Source: Methyloceanibacter sp. (GTDB lineage: Bacteria; Pseudomonadota; Alphaproteobacteria; Rhizobiales; Methyloligellaceae). From it: a stretch of DNA of 52,779 bases. A program made the translations under genes and the position numbers. The notes under the pieces were generated by a model that was given only the letters and a program-made list of their open reading frames with translations, was not told where the DNA came from and did no database searches. Positions 35,644-46,297 of this stretch are shown here, piece by piece (position 1 is the stretch's first letter; the number at the start of each line of letters is the position of its first letter). The stretch lies in contig JAGPVD010000016.1 in assembly GCA_018067145.1 (NCBI GenBank), positions 1-52,779 of the forward strand, read 5' to 3'.

Positions 35644-36171
35644 TCAACCTCTCGTGAGACGGGAGCGCGCGCGCGCGCCCAGGCGCGATAGCGCCCGGCG
35701 CAAGCCCTCGTCTTCGATGCCCGTCGATTCAGGCAAAGAATAGGCGGGGAGGGGTGGTTTCCGCTCCCGATAGCGCTTGGGAGCACGGGTGATTGGCGCC
35801 TGCAAATAGCGCATCTCGGTCACCGCGCGATAGCCGAAATAGGAATTGACCCGTTCGAGGATCTGGCCAGTCCGATGCTGAACCTCGATGGCGCGTGGTC
35901 CTTCGATCCTCAAAACCAGGGTCGCGCCCCCGGCGCGGTGGCCTTTTTTCGGAGTCTCATCGTCTGAATCGTCGCGCCGTCGGGGCCAAATCACCCGGTC
36001 GGGAACGGTGAATTGGGCCAGTTCGCGCCCTACGATCGCCGGCCAATCGCTCAGCAGGGCCGTGGTGGCGAAACCCCGGGCGCGGGCGACCGGATCGAGC
36101 GCCTTGGCCACATAGGTGCCAATGGCGCGTGGGCCCGATTTCACAAAACCTTTCCGCCGGTACTGGTTCAT
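35644..36171 (-). CDS. DUF721 domain protein
   Basis: This is a 175-residue basic protein. The DUF721 region spans about residues 18-105: a helix KALDPVARARGFATTALLSD, then WPAIVGRELAQFTVPDRVIW and TLVLRIEGPRAIEVQHRTGQ. The C-terminal part is arginine- and proline-rich. DUF721 proteins (RNA- or DNA-binding, related to DciA, the loader of the replicative helicase) are cytoplasmic; a DciA role is possible here but unproven. ATG 36171 follows GAGGGCC; the longer open frame to 36216 is less likely. It is divergent from mutY, with about 100 bases between, as in many alphaproteobacteria. Confidence 0.85.
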   Translation of the reverse strand: MNQYRRKGFVKSGPRAIGTYVAKALDPVARARGFATTALLSDWPAIVGRELAQFTVPDRVIWPRRRDDSDDETPKKGHRAGGATLVLRIEGPRAIEVQHRTGQILERVNSYFGYRAVTEMRYLQAPITRAPKRYRERKPPLPAYSLPESTGIEDEGLRRALSRLGARARSRLTRG

Positions 36172-36271
36172 GGCCCTCGCCCTGACGGTGGAGAGCGGAT
36201 CTCCGCCCCTTGCCATCCGGTGAGGCGATCTTACACCATGCGGTCCGGCGGGGGCGGCAGGAGTCGGACTT

Positions 36272-38648
<2,377 letters not shown>

Positions 38649-38650
38649 CT

Positions 38651-39412
38651 ATGGGCAAAGACATCGTCATGGTGCATGGCGCAAATTGCGGTGGTTGGTG
38701 CTTCGACACATTCCGCCAAGTCTTCGAGGCGCGTGGGCTCACCTGCCATGCGCCCGACCTGATCGGTCACGGTAGGGACAAGGGCGATGCGAACGCGTCA
38801 CTTGCAGGGGTCGGCATGGCCGATTATCGCGCGCAAGTAGCGGCATTCGTAGAGAGCTTGCCGGAGCGGCCTGTTCTGCTTGGCCATTCCATGGGGGCCG
38901 TCCTGGCCCAGCAACTCGCCGCGCAAGGACTGGCCGAGGCATTGATCCTGGCTAGTCCGGGTCCGAGGGCCGGTATCGTGCCGCCGACCGGGCCCGAAAA
39001 GCAGCTTGGTCAGGATCTGATATCACTCGGTGCATTTTGGACCCGGGTCATCGATCCGAATTTCGATCTCGCCTGCATCTATACGCTCAACCTTCTGCCT
39101 AAAGACGAGCAGCGCAGCGTCTTCGACAAGTTTGGCCCGGAGTCGGGCCGGGCTCTGTTTGAGCTATTCTTGTGGATGTTTGATCAGACAGGGGCGACTG
39201 CGGTCGACACCTCCGCAGTCCGGTGTCCGGTCCTATGTCTTTCAGGTACGGAGGATCGCATCGTGTCGCTTGAGACCGCACGCGAGACAGCCAGCGGCTA
39301 TCCGCAAGCCGAGGCCTGGGAGTTGGAAGATCACGCGCATCTGCTTCTGCTTGAGCCCGGCGCCGAAAAGATCGCTTATCGCATTGCTGATTGGATCGCG
39401 AAGGATCGCTAG
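38651..39412 (+). CDS. Alpha/beta-fold hydrolase
   Basis: This is a 253-residue cytoplasmic protein of the alpha/beta hydrolase superfamily. HGANCGGWCFDTF (about 9-21) is the oxyanion-hole region, LLGHSMGAVLAQQLAA near residue 77 has the nucleophile serine, SGTEDRIV near 198 the acidic residue, and LEDHAHLLLLEPG near 226 the histidine; the catalytic triad is complete. Length and cap region resemble carboxylesterase or acyl-hydrolase members, and the substrate cannot be told. The sequence before ATG 38651 has GGGGAGGGGC as a good ribosome site. It is divergent from ccrM and its 3' end overlaps the rnhB stop by 4 bases. Confidence 0.88.
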   Translation: MGKDIVMVHGANCGGWCFDTFRQVFEARGLTCHAPDLIGHGRDKGDANASLAGVGMADYRAQVAAFVESLPERPVLLGHSMGAVLAQQLAAQGLAEALILASPGPRAGIVPPTGPEKQLGQDLISLGAFWTRVIDPNFDLACIYTLNLLPKDEQRSVFDKFGPESGRALFELFLWMFDQTGATAVDTSAVRCPVLCLSGTEDRIVSLETARETASGYPQAEAWELEDHAHLLLLEPGAEKIAYRIADWIAKDR

Positions 39413-40059
39413 CCGCGGCTCTCCGCTAGCCGCAGCGCCCGTTCGACGGGGCTGAATGAGCGGCGGTGATGGGTGCACACGCCGTGCTTCTCAAGGGCGC
39501 GCGCATGCTCGGGCGTGCCATAGCCTTTATTGTTCTCCCAGCCATAGCGGCGATAGCGTCGCGACAGCTTCACCATGATCCGGTCACGGGTGACCTTGGC
39601 GATGATGGACGCAGCCGCCACCGATACCGATATGCCATCGCCGCCGACCACGGCGCGGGCTTTGCCGGGAAAGCGCTTAGGTACCATGTTGCCGTCAATC
39701 AGCGCCGCGGCCGGCACTTGCAAGCCGCGAAAAGCGGCGCGCATGCCCCATAGGCTCGCTTGCAAGATGTTGTCGCGGTCAATGCGCCGGACCTGGCCGA
39801 TGGCGATCGCCACGCAAGCTGTAGCGACGATCTCGGCATAGCGGTCCTCGCGTGCGTCCGCCGTGAGCAGCTTTGAATCGTTGAGGCCTTCGGGGATGTG
39901 GTCGGGATTGAGGATCACCGCTGCGACCACCACCGGCCCGGCCCATGGCCCACGACCCGCCTCGTCGATGCCAGCGACCGGCAGCCGATGCAGGTCCATC
40001 ATCTCGGACTCGAGATCATAGCTTGGCAGCGACTCTCGTGTTTCCGCAGGTAGCCCCAT
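39409..40059 (-). CDS. rnhB: Ribonuclease HII
   Basis: This 216-residue enzyme cuts RNA primers and single ribonucleotides in DNA. The catalytic acids are in VAGIDEAGRGPWAGPVVVAA (D32, E33) and LNDSKLL (D near 59), with AAALIDGNMVPKRFPGKARA (D near 117) and SVAAASIIAKVTRDRIM further on. The frame extends upstream to 40299 across the radical SAM gene in another frame; ATG 40059 gives the usual length. The upstream neighbour, a PA0069-type radical SAM gene on the same strand, and the downstream ccrM are its usual partners. It complements rnhA at 21471-21923. Confidence 0.95.
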   Translation of the reverse strand: MGLPAETRESLPSYDLESEMMDLHRLPVAGIDEAGRGPWAGPVVVAAVILNPDHIPEGLNDSKLLTADAREDRYAEIVATACVAIAIGQVRRIDRDNILQASLWGMRAAFRGLQVPAAALIDGNMVPKRFPGKARAVVGGDGISVSVAAASIIAKVTRDRIMVKLSRRYRRYGWENNKGYGTPEHARALEKHGVCTHHRRSFSPVERALRLAESRG

Positions 40060-40136
40060 GACCGGATGTTCACTCGAAGCGCGTGGGTTTGGCAACGATC
40101 CAGGTTGGAAAGAGCATTTCGCTGTGGAAAATGCGT

Positions 40137-41261
40137 CTAGAGCAGGCGGAGCTGCTGGCCCGGCAGGGCAGGCGGCGTGAACAGGTCGGTGCGCAGCTCC
40201 GTCTGCCGCGTGTTCAGCCCGAGTCGTGCAGCGGCCATTTCGAACCGGCGCCCGATGATCCACGCATAGGGCCCATCGCCCTCCAAGCGCTTCTGCCATT
40301 TGGCGTCATAGAGCTTGCCGCCACGGGTCTGGCGCATCAGCGACAACACGCGGTCCGCGCGATCTGGGCAATTGGCCTTAAGCCACTCCACGAACAGATC
40401 GCCAATCTCAAGCGGCAACCGCAACAGCACATAGCCCGCTTCCGTCGCACCCGCGCTCGCCGCGCGCTCCAAGATGCGGTCTAGCTCTGCATCAGTGAGG
40501 CCCGGAATGACCGGCGCCACCATCACCGAGGTGGGCACGCCGGCGGCGCGGAGCTTCTCGACCGCTTCGATCCGTTTGTCGGGGGTGCTAGCGCGAGGCT
40601 CCATGGCGCGGGCTAGCTTGGGGTCGAGCGTCGTCACGGACAGCGCCACCTTGACCAGGCCGCGCTCGGCCATGGACGACAAAATGTCTAGATCGCGCAA
40701 CACCAACGCCGACTTGGTGACGATGCCCACTGGGTGGTTGGCGGCGCTTAACACTTCAAGGACGCGGCGCATGATGCGGTAGCGCCGTTCGATGGGCTGA
40801 TAGGGATCTGTATTTGAGCCGATGGCGATCATCCGGGGACGATATTTCGGATCGGCAAGCTCCCGCTCCAGCGCCTGGGCGGCATTGGTCTTGGCGAACA
40901 GCTTGGTCTCGAAGTCGAGGCCGGGCGAAAGGCCGAGAAAGGCATGGGTCGGCCGGGCGTAGCAGTAGATGCAGCCATGCTCGCAGCCCCGATAAGGATT
41001 GATTGAGCGGTCGAAGCTGATGTCGGGCGAGGTGTTCTTAGTGATGATCCGCCTGGCCGGCACTTCCTGCACTTCGGTAACCAGCGCATCGAGATCGGTG
41101 AGCGAGTCCCAGCCGTCGTCTACGGGCTCGTACGCGGTCGGCTCAAAGCGGCCTGAACGATTGGTTTGGGCGCCCCGGCCATGCCGACGGCCAAAGGCGA
41201 TGCCTCCCGCCTCGTGGGGGAAGCTTTCCGCATCGGGGGATTTCCTGAGGGCTACGGTCAT
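40137..41261 (-). CDS. Radical SAM protein, PA0069/SplB-like
   Basis: This is a 374-residue radical SAM enzyme. The 4Fe-4S motif is C-x3-C-x2-C in NPYRGCEHGCIYCYARPTH near residue 75. IAIGSNTDPYQPIERRYRIM near 125, IVTKSALVLRDLDIL near 158 and VMVAPVIPGLTDAELDRIL near 220 are radical SAM barrel segments. The family resembles spore photoproduct lyase but lacks known substrates; PA0069-type proteins are widespread and uncharacterised. The start is uncertain: ATG 41261 has GGAGG very close by (2 bases), ATG 41270 lacks it, and the frame is open to 41345. It is upstream of rnhB on the same strand. Confidence 0.9.
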   Translation of the reverse strand: MTVALRKSPDAESFPHEAGGIAFGRRHGRGAQTNRSGRFEPTAYEPVDDGWDSLTDLDALVTEVQEVPARRIITKNTSPDISFDRSINPYRGCEHGCIYCYARPTHAFLGLSPGLDFETKLFAKTNAAQALERELADPKYRPRMIAIGSNTDPYQPIERRYRIMRRVLEVLSAANHPVGIVTKSALVLRDLDILSSMAERGLVKVALSVTTLDPKLARAMEPRASTPDKRIEAVEKLRAAGVPTSVMVAPVIPGLTDAELDRILERAASAGATEAGYVLLRLPLEIGDLFVEWLKANCPDRADRVLSLMRQTRGGKLYDAKWQKRLEGDGPYAWIIGRRFEMAAARLGLNTRQTELRTDLFTPPALPGQQLRLL

Positions 41262-41361
41262 AACCTCCATATAGGCGTCGGAATCGAACAAAACAAGAAC
41301 ATAATTGGAAACAGCTTCATCCGGCGATTGCCGCAACGGGGTCAAACGCTATAGTCCGCCC

Positions 41362-42051
41362 ATGATTTCAGTGGTTATTCCCACCCTTAATGCGGCGCCG
41401 ACATTGGTGCACACCCTGGCGGGGCTGGTACCGGCCCTGGTGCAGGGGGTCGTGCAAGAAGCCATCATTTCCGATGGTGGCTCGACCGACGATACCCACG
41501 CCATTGCCGATGCCGCTGGGACGCGTCTGGTGGAGGCCCCGGTTGGTCGGGGCACCCAGCTCGACGCTGGCGCCGCGATCGCTCGTGGCGATTGGCTGCT
41601 CTTTCTTCATGCCGACACGGTGCTTGAGCCTGGCTGGGCCGAGGAGGCCGAGGCTTTCATGGGACGCGTCGAGAGCGGTCGCCGCCGTCAGGCGGCAGCC
41701 TATTTCCGTTTCTCGCTCGATGACGACGGTTTCATGCCGCGCCTGGTTGAGCGGCTGGTGGGGATGCGCTGTGGGCTGTTTGCCCTGCCTTACGGAGACC
41801 AGGGGCTCCTCATCTCACGCACGCTCTATAACCAGCTTGGCGGGTTCCGGGCGATCCCGCTCATGGAGGATGTGGATCTCGTCCGCCGGCTTAGGCGGCG
41901 GGAGATCGTTGGGCTGAAATCACGGGCCGTGACCAGCGCCCGGCGCTACCAGAGTAGCGGCTATCTCACGCGTGGCTTCCGCAATTTCGGCCTCATGGTG
42001 CTCTATTACCTTCGCGTGCCGCCGCGGGTGTTGGCGCGCCTCTATGGCTAG
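41362..42051 (+). CDS. Glycosyltransferase family 2, TIGR04283-like
   Basis: This 229-residue GT-A glycosyltransferase starts MISVVIPTLNAAPTLVHTL, with the donor-binding segment EAIISDGGSTDDTHAIAD (about 34-51) and the DxD-like LLFLHADTVLEPGWAEEA near residue 78. GDQGLLISRTLYNQLGGF near 144 and PLMEDVDLVRRLRRR near 165 are the acceptor-site segments of GT2 enzymes. The size and order fit the TIGR04283 family, which commonly sits beside a TIGR04282 protein as here. The pair is linked to arsenosugar synthesis in some bacteria, but no arsenic gene is visible, so the substrate is open. Its 3' end overlaps the next gene by 8 bases. Confidence 0.87.
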   Translation: MISVVIPTLNAAPTLVHTLAGLVPALVQGVVQEAIISDGGSTDDTHAIADAAGTRLVEAPVGRGTQLDAGAAIARGDWLLFLHADTVLEPGWAEEAEAFMGRVESGRRRQAAAYFRFSLDDDGFMPRLVERLVGMRCGLFALPYGDQGLLISRTLYNQLGGFRAIPLMEDVDLVRRLRRREIVGLKSRAVTSARRYQSSGYLTRGFRNFGLMVLYYLRVPPRVLARLYG

Positions 42052-42715
42052 CCGGGCGGCAGGGCTCCTGAGCCGCAGTTCGTATGCGTCACGACTTGTC
42101 ATCATGGCCAAGTACCCGGTCGCCGGCCGCGTGAAGCAGCGGCTAGCGCGTGGCATCGGCGATGTCGCCGCGACCCGCTTCTATCGCAGCACGCTGGCGC
42201 ACACGGTCTTAAGTCTCGGCGCCGATCCACGCTGGCGCACCTATCTGGCCGTCAGCCCCGACACCACCGTAGATGCTCCATGCTGGCCGTCGTCTGGAAA
42301 TGTCGCGCGTATCCTACAAGGCGCGGGCGATCTCGGCGCGCGCATGCAATCCCTGTTCGATGGTCTGCCGCCGGGGCCTGTCGTCATTGTGGGCAGCGAC
42401 ATTCCCGCAATCCGTCCGGCCCATATCATCCGCGCGTTCAAACTTCTGGCAAGCTCTGACGCTGTGTTCGGGCCCGCGCTCGATGGCGGCTACTGGCTCG
42501 TCGGGCTGAAGAGATCGCCGCGACGCCTTGCTCCGTTCGCCGGCGTAGCTTGGTCGACGGAAAACACGCTCGCCGCCACGCTGGCTAATCTGCGCGGGAG
42601 AGCTATCGCGTTTGCTCCGACACTGAGTGACGTCGACACGAAAGAAGATTACCGGCGCGAAGGAACCTCGGGCGAACGGCTCGTCCCTAGAACAGCCAGG
42701 CGAAGCGGCCCTTGA
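42044..42715 (+). CDS. TIGR04282-like nucleotidyltransferase/glycosyltransferase (DUF2064)
   Basis: This is a 223-residue protein related to CofC/DUF2064. LVIMAKYPVAGRVKQRLARG near residue 19 is the conserved N-terminal loop that binds nucleotides. GDLGARMQSLF near 94, VIVGSDIPAIRPAHIIRAF near 108 and AVFGPALDGGYWLVGLKR near 132 complete the DUF2064 pattern. Related proteins transfer nucleotidyl or sugar groups. ATG 42044 overlaps the TIGR04283 stop, and the coupled pair is probably one functional unit. The last 29 bases overlap the convergent autotransporter remnant. Confidence 0.85.
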   Translation: MASRAAGLLSRSSYASRLVIMAKYPVAGRVKQRLARGIGDVAATRFYRSTLAHTVLSLGADPRWRTYLAVSPDTTVDAPCWPSSGNVARILQGAGDLGARMQSLFDGLPPGPVVIVGSDIPAIRPAHIIRAFKLLASSDAVFGPALDGGYWLVGLKRSPRRLAPFAGVAWSTENTLAATLANLRGRAIAFAPTLSDVDTKEDYRREGTSGERLVPRTARRSGP

Positions 42716-42845
42716 CCGCGTTGTCCTGCACGCCGTCGCCGAACTGTCCGGAGTAGGCGACGCCGGCTGTGGTGTTCGTGCCCAGCGCAAAGTCGAGCCC
42801 GGCGTCGATCAGCGCGCTGTCTTCGGCCAGCGGCACGCCGGGAAG
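42687..42845 (-). pseudogene. Decayed C-terminal fragment of an autotransporter beta-barrel
   Basis: The minus-strand frame ending at the TAG at 42687-42689 reads GVPLAEDSALIDAGLDFAL then NTTAGVAYSGQFGDGVQDNA, ending VKGRFAWLF. This is the signature end of an autotransporter beta-domain (AGxSYSGQFGDGxQD and a terminal aromatic strand). Only about 50 residues are recognisable; the passenger and nearly all the barrel are missing, and the upstream frame lacks a start and continues as unrelated sequence before a stop. The genuine outer-membrane terminus (W-L-F) is intact, so the remnant is not just a chance match. It overlaps the TIGR04282 gene end, convergent. It looks like the residue of a deletion or replaced gene. 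Confidence 0.8.
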
Positions 42846-42935
42846 GTTGCGGCCCATTAACCAGCTTCTTGGCCGTTTTCGTGCTAGCTGTTGCTCATGA
42901 GCCACAGTCGCTCGGGCCGAAGGCGCTGCCGCGTT

Positions 42936-43493
42936 CTAAGCCTTCGCTTTGGCCCTCTTGCGCTTGTTCTCTTGCAGGCGTGGCATGATCTCAATGAACG
43001 AGCAGGGGCGGTGGCGGTTGTCCAACTGCGCTTTGAGGATGCCGGTCCACGCGTCCTCGCACGCGCCCGGCGAGCCCGGCACGCAGAAGATGTAAGTGCC
43101 TTTAGCTAGACCGCCGCATGCACGCGACTGCACCGTCGAGGTGCCGACCGTCTGATAGCTCAGCATATGGAACAGAACGGAGAAGCCTTCGATCTCTTTC
43201 TCGAATAGCGGGCGCACCGCTTCCGGCGTGACGTCGCGCCCGGTGAAGCCCGTGCCGCCAGTGGTAATCACCACGTCGATTTTTTTGTTCTTGATCCACT
43301 TCTTGACTTGCTTGCGGATCGACTTCACGTCGTCGGCGGCCGTCGCGCGCTCGGCGACGACGTGGCCGGCGTCCTCGATCATGCTGGCGAGGAGGGGACC
43401 CGACCTGTCGGTCTTCGGCGTGCGCGTGTCGGAGATCGTCAGTACGGCAACACGCACGGGGATGAAGGGACGGCTTTCGTCGATGCGGTTCAT
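42936..43493 (-). CDS. moaB: Molybdopterin biosynthesis protein MoaB/Mog type
   Basis: This 185-residue protein belongs to the MoCF-binding family, which adenylylates molybdopterin. PVRVAVLTISDTRTPKTDRSG near residue 11 begins the domain, IDVVITTGGTGFTGRDVTPE near 70 is the molybdopterin-binding core and GTYIFCVPGSPGACEDAW near 132 is the metal-site loop. The C-terminus is lysine-rich (ENKRKRAKAKA). ATG 43493 overlaps the stop of the UDG gene (ATGA), so it is chosen over the longer frame to 43541. It is cytoplasmic. No other molybdenum gene is in view. Confidence 0.94.
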   Translation of the reverse strand: MNRIDESRPFIPVRVAVLTISDTRTPKTDRSGPLLASMIEDAGHVVAERATAADDVKSIRKQVKKWIKNKKIDVVITTGGTGFTGRDVTPEAVRPLFEKEIEGFSVLFHMLSYQTVGTSTVQSRACGGLAKGTYIFCVPGSPGACEDAWTGILKAQLDNRHRPCSFIEIMPRLQENKRKRAKAKA

Positions 43494-44296
43494 TTTTGCG
43501 TTTCCTCTAGCCTCGTCTTCAGCATGAGAAGGTCGCGCCAAGCATAGCGCTTCGCGTCCGGGCTGCGCAGCAGATAGGCGGGATGTAGCGTCGCAAGCGT
43601 TGGAATGTCGCGGTCAGCATTCTTGTAGATCTTCCACTTGCCGCGCAGCCGCATGATGCCCTCGGTGACGCCGAGAATATGCTTTGCTGCCGCGCCGCCG
43701 AGTAGCACCAGCACATCAGGCGCCAGCAGTTCGATCTGGCGCGACAGGAACGGCGCGCAAGCCCCGAACTCTTGCGGCGTCGGCGTGCGGTTGCCGGGCG
43801 GGCGCCAATAGATCGTGTTGGTGATGTAGACCTGGGTCTCGTCGAGCCCGATCGTGGCGAGCATGCGGTCGAGCAATTTGCCGGCCCGCCCAACAAAGGG
43901 CTTGCCTTGAATGTCCTCGTCGCGGCCCGGCGCCTCGCCGATCAGCATGATGCGCGCGTCCGCGCTGCCTCTTGAAAAGCACAGGTTCTTGGCGGTGCGC
44001 TTCAGCGCGCAGCCTTCGAATTGGGCGACCAGCGCCTCAAGCTCGCCGAGGGTTCCCGCCGCCTCTAACGATGTCGGTGAAGGGGGCGCTGCCTCGGGCG
44101 CGGGGCGTGCTGGAGCTGGGGCCACAGGCGGCTGGCCGGGTCTGGCCAATGGCGCCCTAGCCGGCCTTTTGAGGGGCATTGTTTCGGGCACAATCGCGAA
44201 ACGATCGACTGGCGCGTCGCCAATCGCCTCGTCGACGCCCATGGCGTCATACCAGGCGAGCAGCGCGGCATAGGCCTTTGCTTGGCTTCCAGTCAT
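43490..44296 (-). CDS. Uracil-DNA glycosylase, family 4-like
   Basis: This is a 268-residue DNA repair protein. After a proline- and alanine-rich region (about 50-78), it has the active-site segment MLIGEAPGRDEDIQGKPFVG near residue 117 and the leucine-loop motif LHPAYLLRSPDAKRYAWRD near 240. The spacing fits family 4, whose Thermus enzyme holds a 4Fe-4S cluster with four cysteines. Here the equivalents of the first and third are Phe (QFEGC) and Trp (IYWRPPGNRTP); only the second and fourth (GACAPF) remain. This form probably lacks a normal cluster. ATG 44296 gives the MTGSQAKAYAALLAWY start; its stop overlaps moaB. Confidence 0.85.
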   Translation of the reverse strand: MTGSQAKAYAALLAWYDAMGVDEAIGDAPVDRFAIVPETMPLKRPARAPLARPGQPPVAPAPARPAPEAAPPSPTSLEAAGTLGELEALVAQFEGCALKRTAKNLCFSRGSADARIMLIGEAPGRDEDIQGKPFVGRAGKLLDRMLATIGLDETQVYITNTIYWRPPGNRTPTPQEFGACAPFLSRQIELLAPDVLVLLGGAAAKHILGVTEGIMRLRGKWKIYKNADRDIPTLATLHPAYLLRSPDAKRYAWRDLLMLKTRLEETQK

Positions 44297-44478
44297 TTGC
44301 GATGCCCGTGTTGATCCTTTATTTGTGGTTGCCCCGGCCAAGCCGGGCAATGAATTATCGTTGGGCCTTATCGACTTTAGCACCGATCGTGTGGCCGCAT
44401 CGGATTCCGAAGGGCGAACCTTGGGAATCAGGTGAGGGTGGTCGGGCCCAATCGGTCTTTTCGAAGGAGCATGCTGGT

Positions 44479-46143
44479 TTGAACGACCGAGTCGAGCGCG
44501 AAACCATGGAGTTCGATGTGGTGATCGTCGGTGCCGGGCCGGCGGGCCTCGCCACGGCGATCAGGCTGAAGCAGCTCGCGGCTGAGAACGACAAGGATGT
44601 CAACGTCGTCATCCTGGAGAAGGGCTCTGAGGTTGGCGCCCATATCCTGTCAGGCGCGGTGATCGACCCAGTCGCCCTCGACCGGCTAATTCCCGATTGG
44701 CGCGACAAAGATGCGCCGCTCAAGGACAAGGTCACCGAGGATCGCTTCTATTATCTCCCGTCGGAGACCAGCGGCATCCATATGCCCAATCTCTTCATGC
44801 CGCCGCTGATGAACAATCACGGTTGCTACACCGGCAGCCTCGGCAACCTCACCAAGTGGCTCGGCGAGCAGGCAGAAGCTTTGGGCGTCGAAGTCTATCC
44901 CGGCATCTCGGTGACCGATGCGATCATCGGCGCGAACGGTGAGGTCGAAGGTGTCATCACGGGCGATCTCGGCGTGGCCCACGACGGCAGCCATAAGGAC
45001 AGCTACACGCCGGGCATGGCGCTGACTGGCAAGTACACGTTTCTCGCCGAGGGCGCCCGCGGGTCTCTATCCAAGCAGCTCATCAAGAAGTTCGGTCTCG
45101 ACAAAGACAGCGGCACGCAAAAGTTCGGTATCGGCCTGAAAGAGCTGTGGGAAATTCCGCCCGAGAAGCACAAACCCGGGCTCGTGCAGCACACCATGGG
45201 CTGGCCGCTTGAGGATAAGACCGGCGGCGGCACGTTCCTTTACCATTTCGGCGACAATCTCGTGTCGGTGGGCTTGGTCCTGCATCTCGACTACAGCAAT
45301 CCCTATCTGAACCCATTCAAGGAATTTCAGCGCTCGAAGCTACATCCGCGCATCAAGGCGCATCTCGAGGGCGGCAAACGGATTGCCTATGGCGCGCGTG
45401 CGCTGACCGAAGGCGGTTGGCAGGCTGTGCCCCAGCTCGCGTTCCCTGGCGGAGCGTTGGTTGGCTGTGCCGCAGGCTTCATGAACGTGCCGCGCATCAA
45501 GGGCTCACATAACGCCATGCTGTCAGGGATGATGGCGGCGGAAGCGGCCTTCGCGGCGATCGAGGCGGGACGCTCTCACGACGTGCTCGAAGCCTACCAG
45601 GAAGCCTTGAAGGCGAGCGGCTTGGCGAAGGAGCTCAAGAAGGTCCGCAACGTGAAGCCGCTATGGTCGCGATTCGGCACGCGCCTCGGTGTCATGCTCG
45701 GTGGCATCGACATGTGGCTCAACACCATCTTCCCGTTCTTGGGTCACACGCTGAAGCATCTGACGCCCGACTATGCGAGTCTAAAACCGGCAGCGGAGGC
45801 GAAGGTCATCGACTATCCGAAGCCGGATAACGCGCTCACCTTCGACATTCTCTCGTCGGTGTATTTGTCGAGCACGAGTCACGACGAGGACGAGCCGGTG
45901 CATCTCAAGCTCACCGATCCTTCGATCCCCATCGAGCAGAACCTTCCCGAGTTTGACGAGCCCGCTCAACGTTATTGTCCGGCGGCCGTCTATGAGGTGG
46001 TGGAGGAGGGCGGTAGCGTGCGCTTCCAGATCAACGCGCAAAACTGCGTCCACTGCAAAACCTGCGATGTGAAGGATCCGGCCCAGAACATCACTTGGGT
46101 GCCGCCAGAGGGAGGCGACGGCCCGAACTACACGAATATGTAG
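44479..46143 (+). CDS. Electron transfer flavoprotein-ubiquinone oxidoreductase
   Basis: This 554-residue inner-membrane enzyme carries electrons from ETF (fatty acid and amino acid oxidation) into the ubiquinone pool. FAD binds at EFDVVIVGAGPAGLATAIRL near residue 13, and VVILEKGSEVGAHILSGAV follows. FVGCAAGF-like ALVGCAAGFMNVPRIKG and the C-terminal ferredoxin domain with QNCVHCKTCDVKDPAQNITW near 523 give the 4Fe-4S cluster. TTG 44479 is the chosen start because AAGGAG lies 9 bases before it and NDRVERETMEFDVV is the usual alphaproteobacterial N-terminus; ATG 44506 would cut that tail. It leads a plus-strand run with the TPR gene and ispE, and is divergent from UDG. Confidence 0.96.
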   Translation: MNDRVERETMEFDVVIVGAGPAGLATAIRLKQLAAENDKDVNVVILEKGSEVGAHILSGAVIDPVALDRLIPDWRDKDAPLKDKVTEDRFYYLPSETSGIHMPNLFMPPLMNNHGCYTGSLGNLTKWLGEQAEALGVEVYPGISVTDAIIGANGEVEGVITGDLGVAHDGSHKDSYTPGMALTGKYTFLAEGARGSLSKQLIKKFGLDKDSGTQKFGIGLKELWEIPPEKHKPGLVQHTMGWPLEDKTGGGTFLYHFGDNLVSVGLVLHLDYSNPYLNPFKEFQRSKLHPRIKAHLEGGKRIAYGARALTEGGWQAVPQLAFPGGALVGCAAGFMNVPRIKGSHNAMLSGMMAAEAAFAAIEAGRSHDVLEAYQEALKASGLAKELKKVRNVKPLWSRFGTRLGVMLGGIDMWLNTIFPFLGHTLKHLTPDYASLKPAAEAKVIDYPKPDNALTFDILSSVYLSSTSHDEDEPVHLKLTDPSIPIEQNLPEFDEPAQRYCPAAVYEVVEEGGSVRFQINAQNCVHCKTCDVKDPAQNITWVPPEGGDGPNYTNM

Positions 46144-46297
46144 GGCCTAGGGTCCGGAAATGGGGAAAACCGGGCCATAAACGCGCCGCGATTTGCCTGC
46201 AAAAGCTTTGATGGTTGCAGGGTGGTGAAAACCACTTAACCTTGGCTGGGAACAATACGGACCAGAAATTGGAGCGGCGGATAGCCGAACCGACGAC

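Noticed and set aside
46190-46240. Inverted repeats (CCTGCAA/TTGCAGG and GTGG/CCAC) between ETF-QO and the TPR gene
   Set aside because: Stems are short and no T-run follows, so they are not called terminators.
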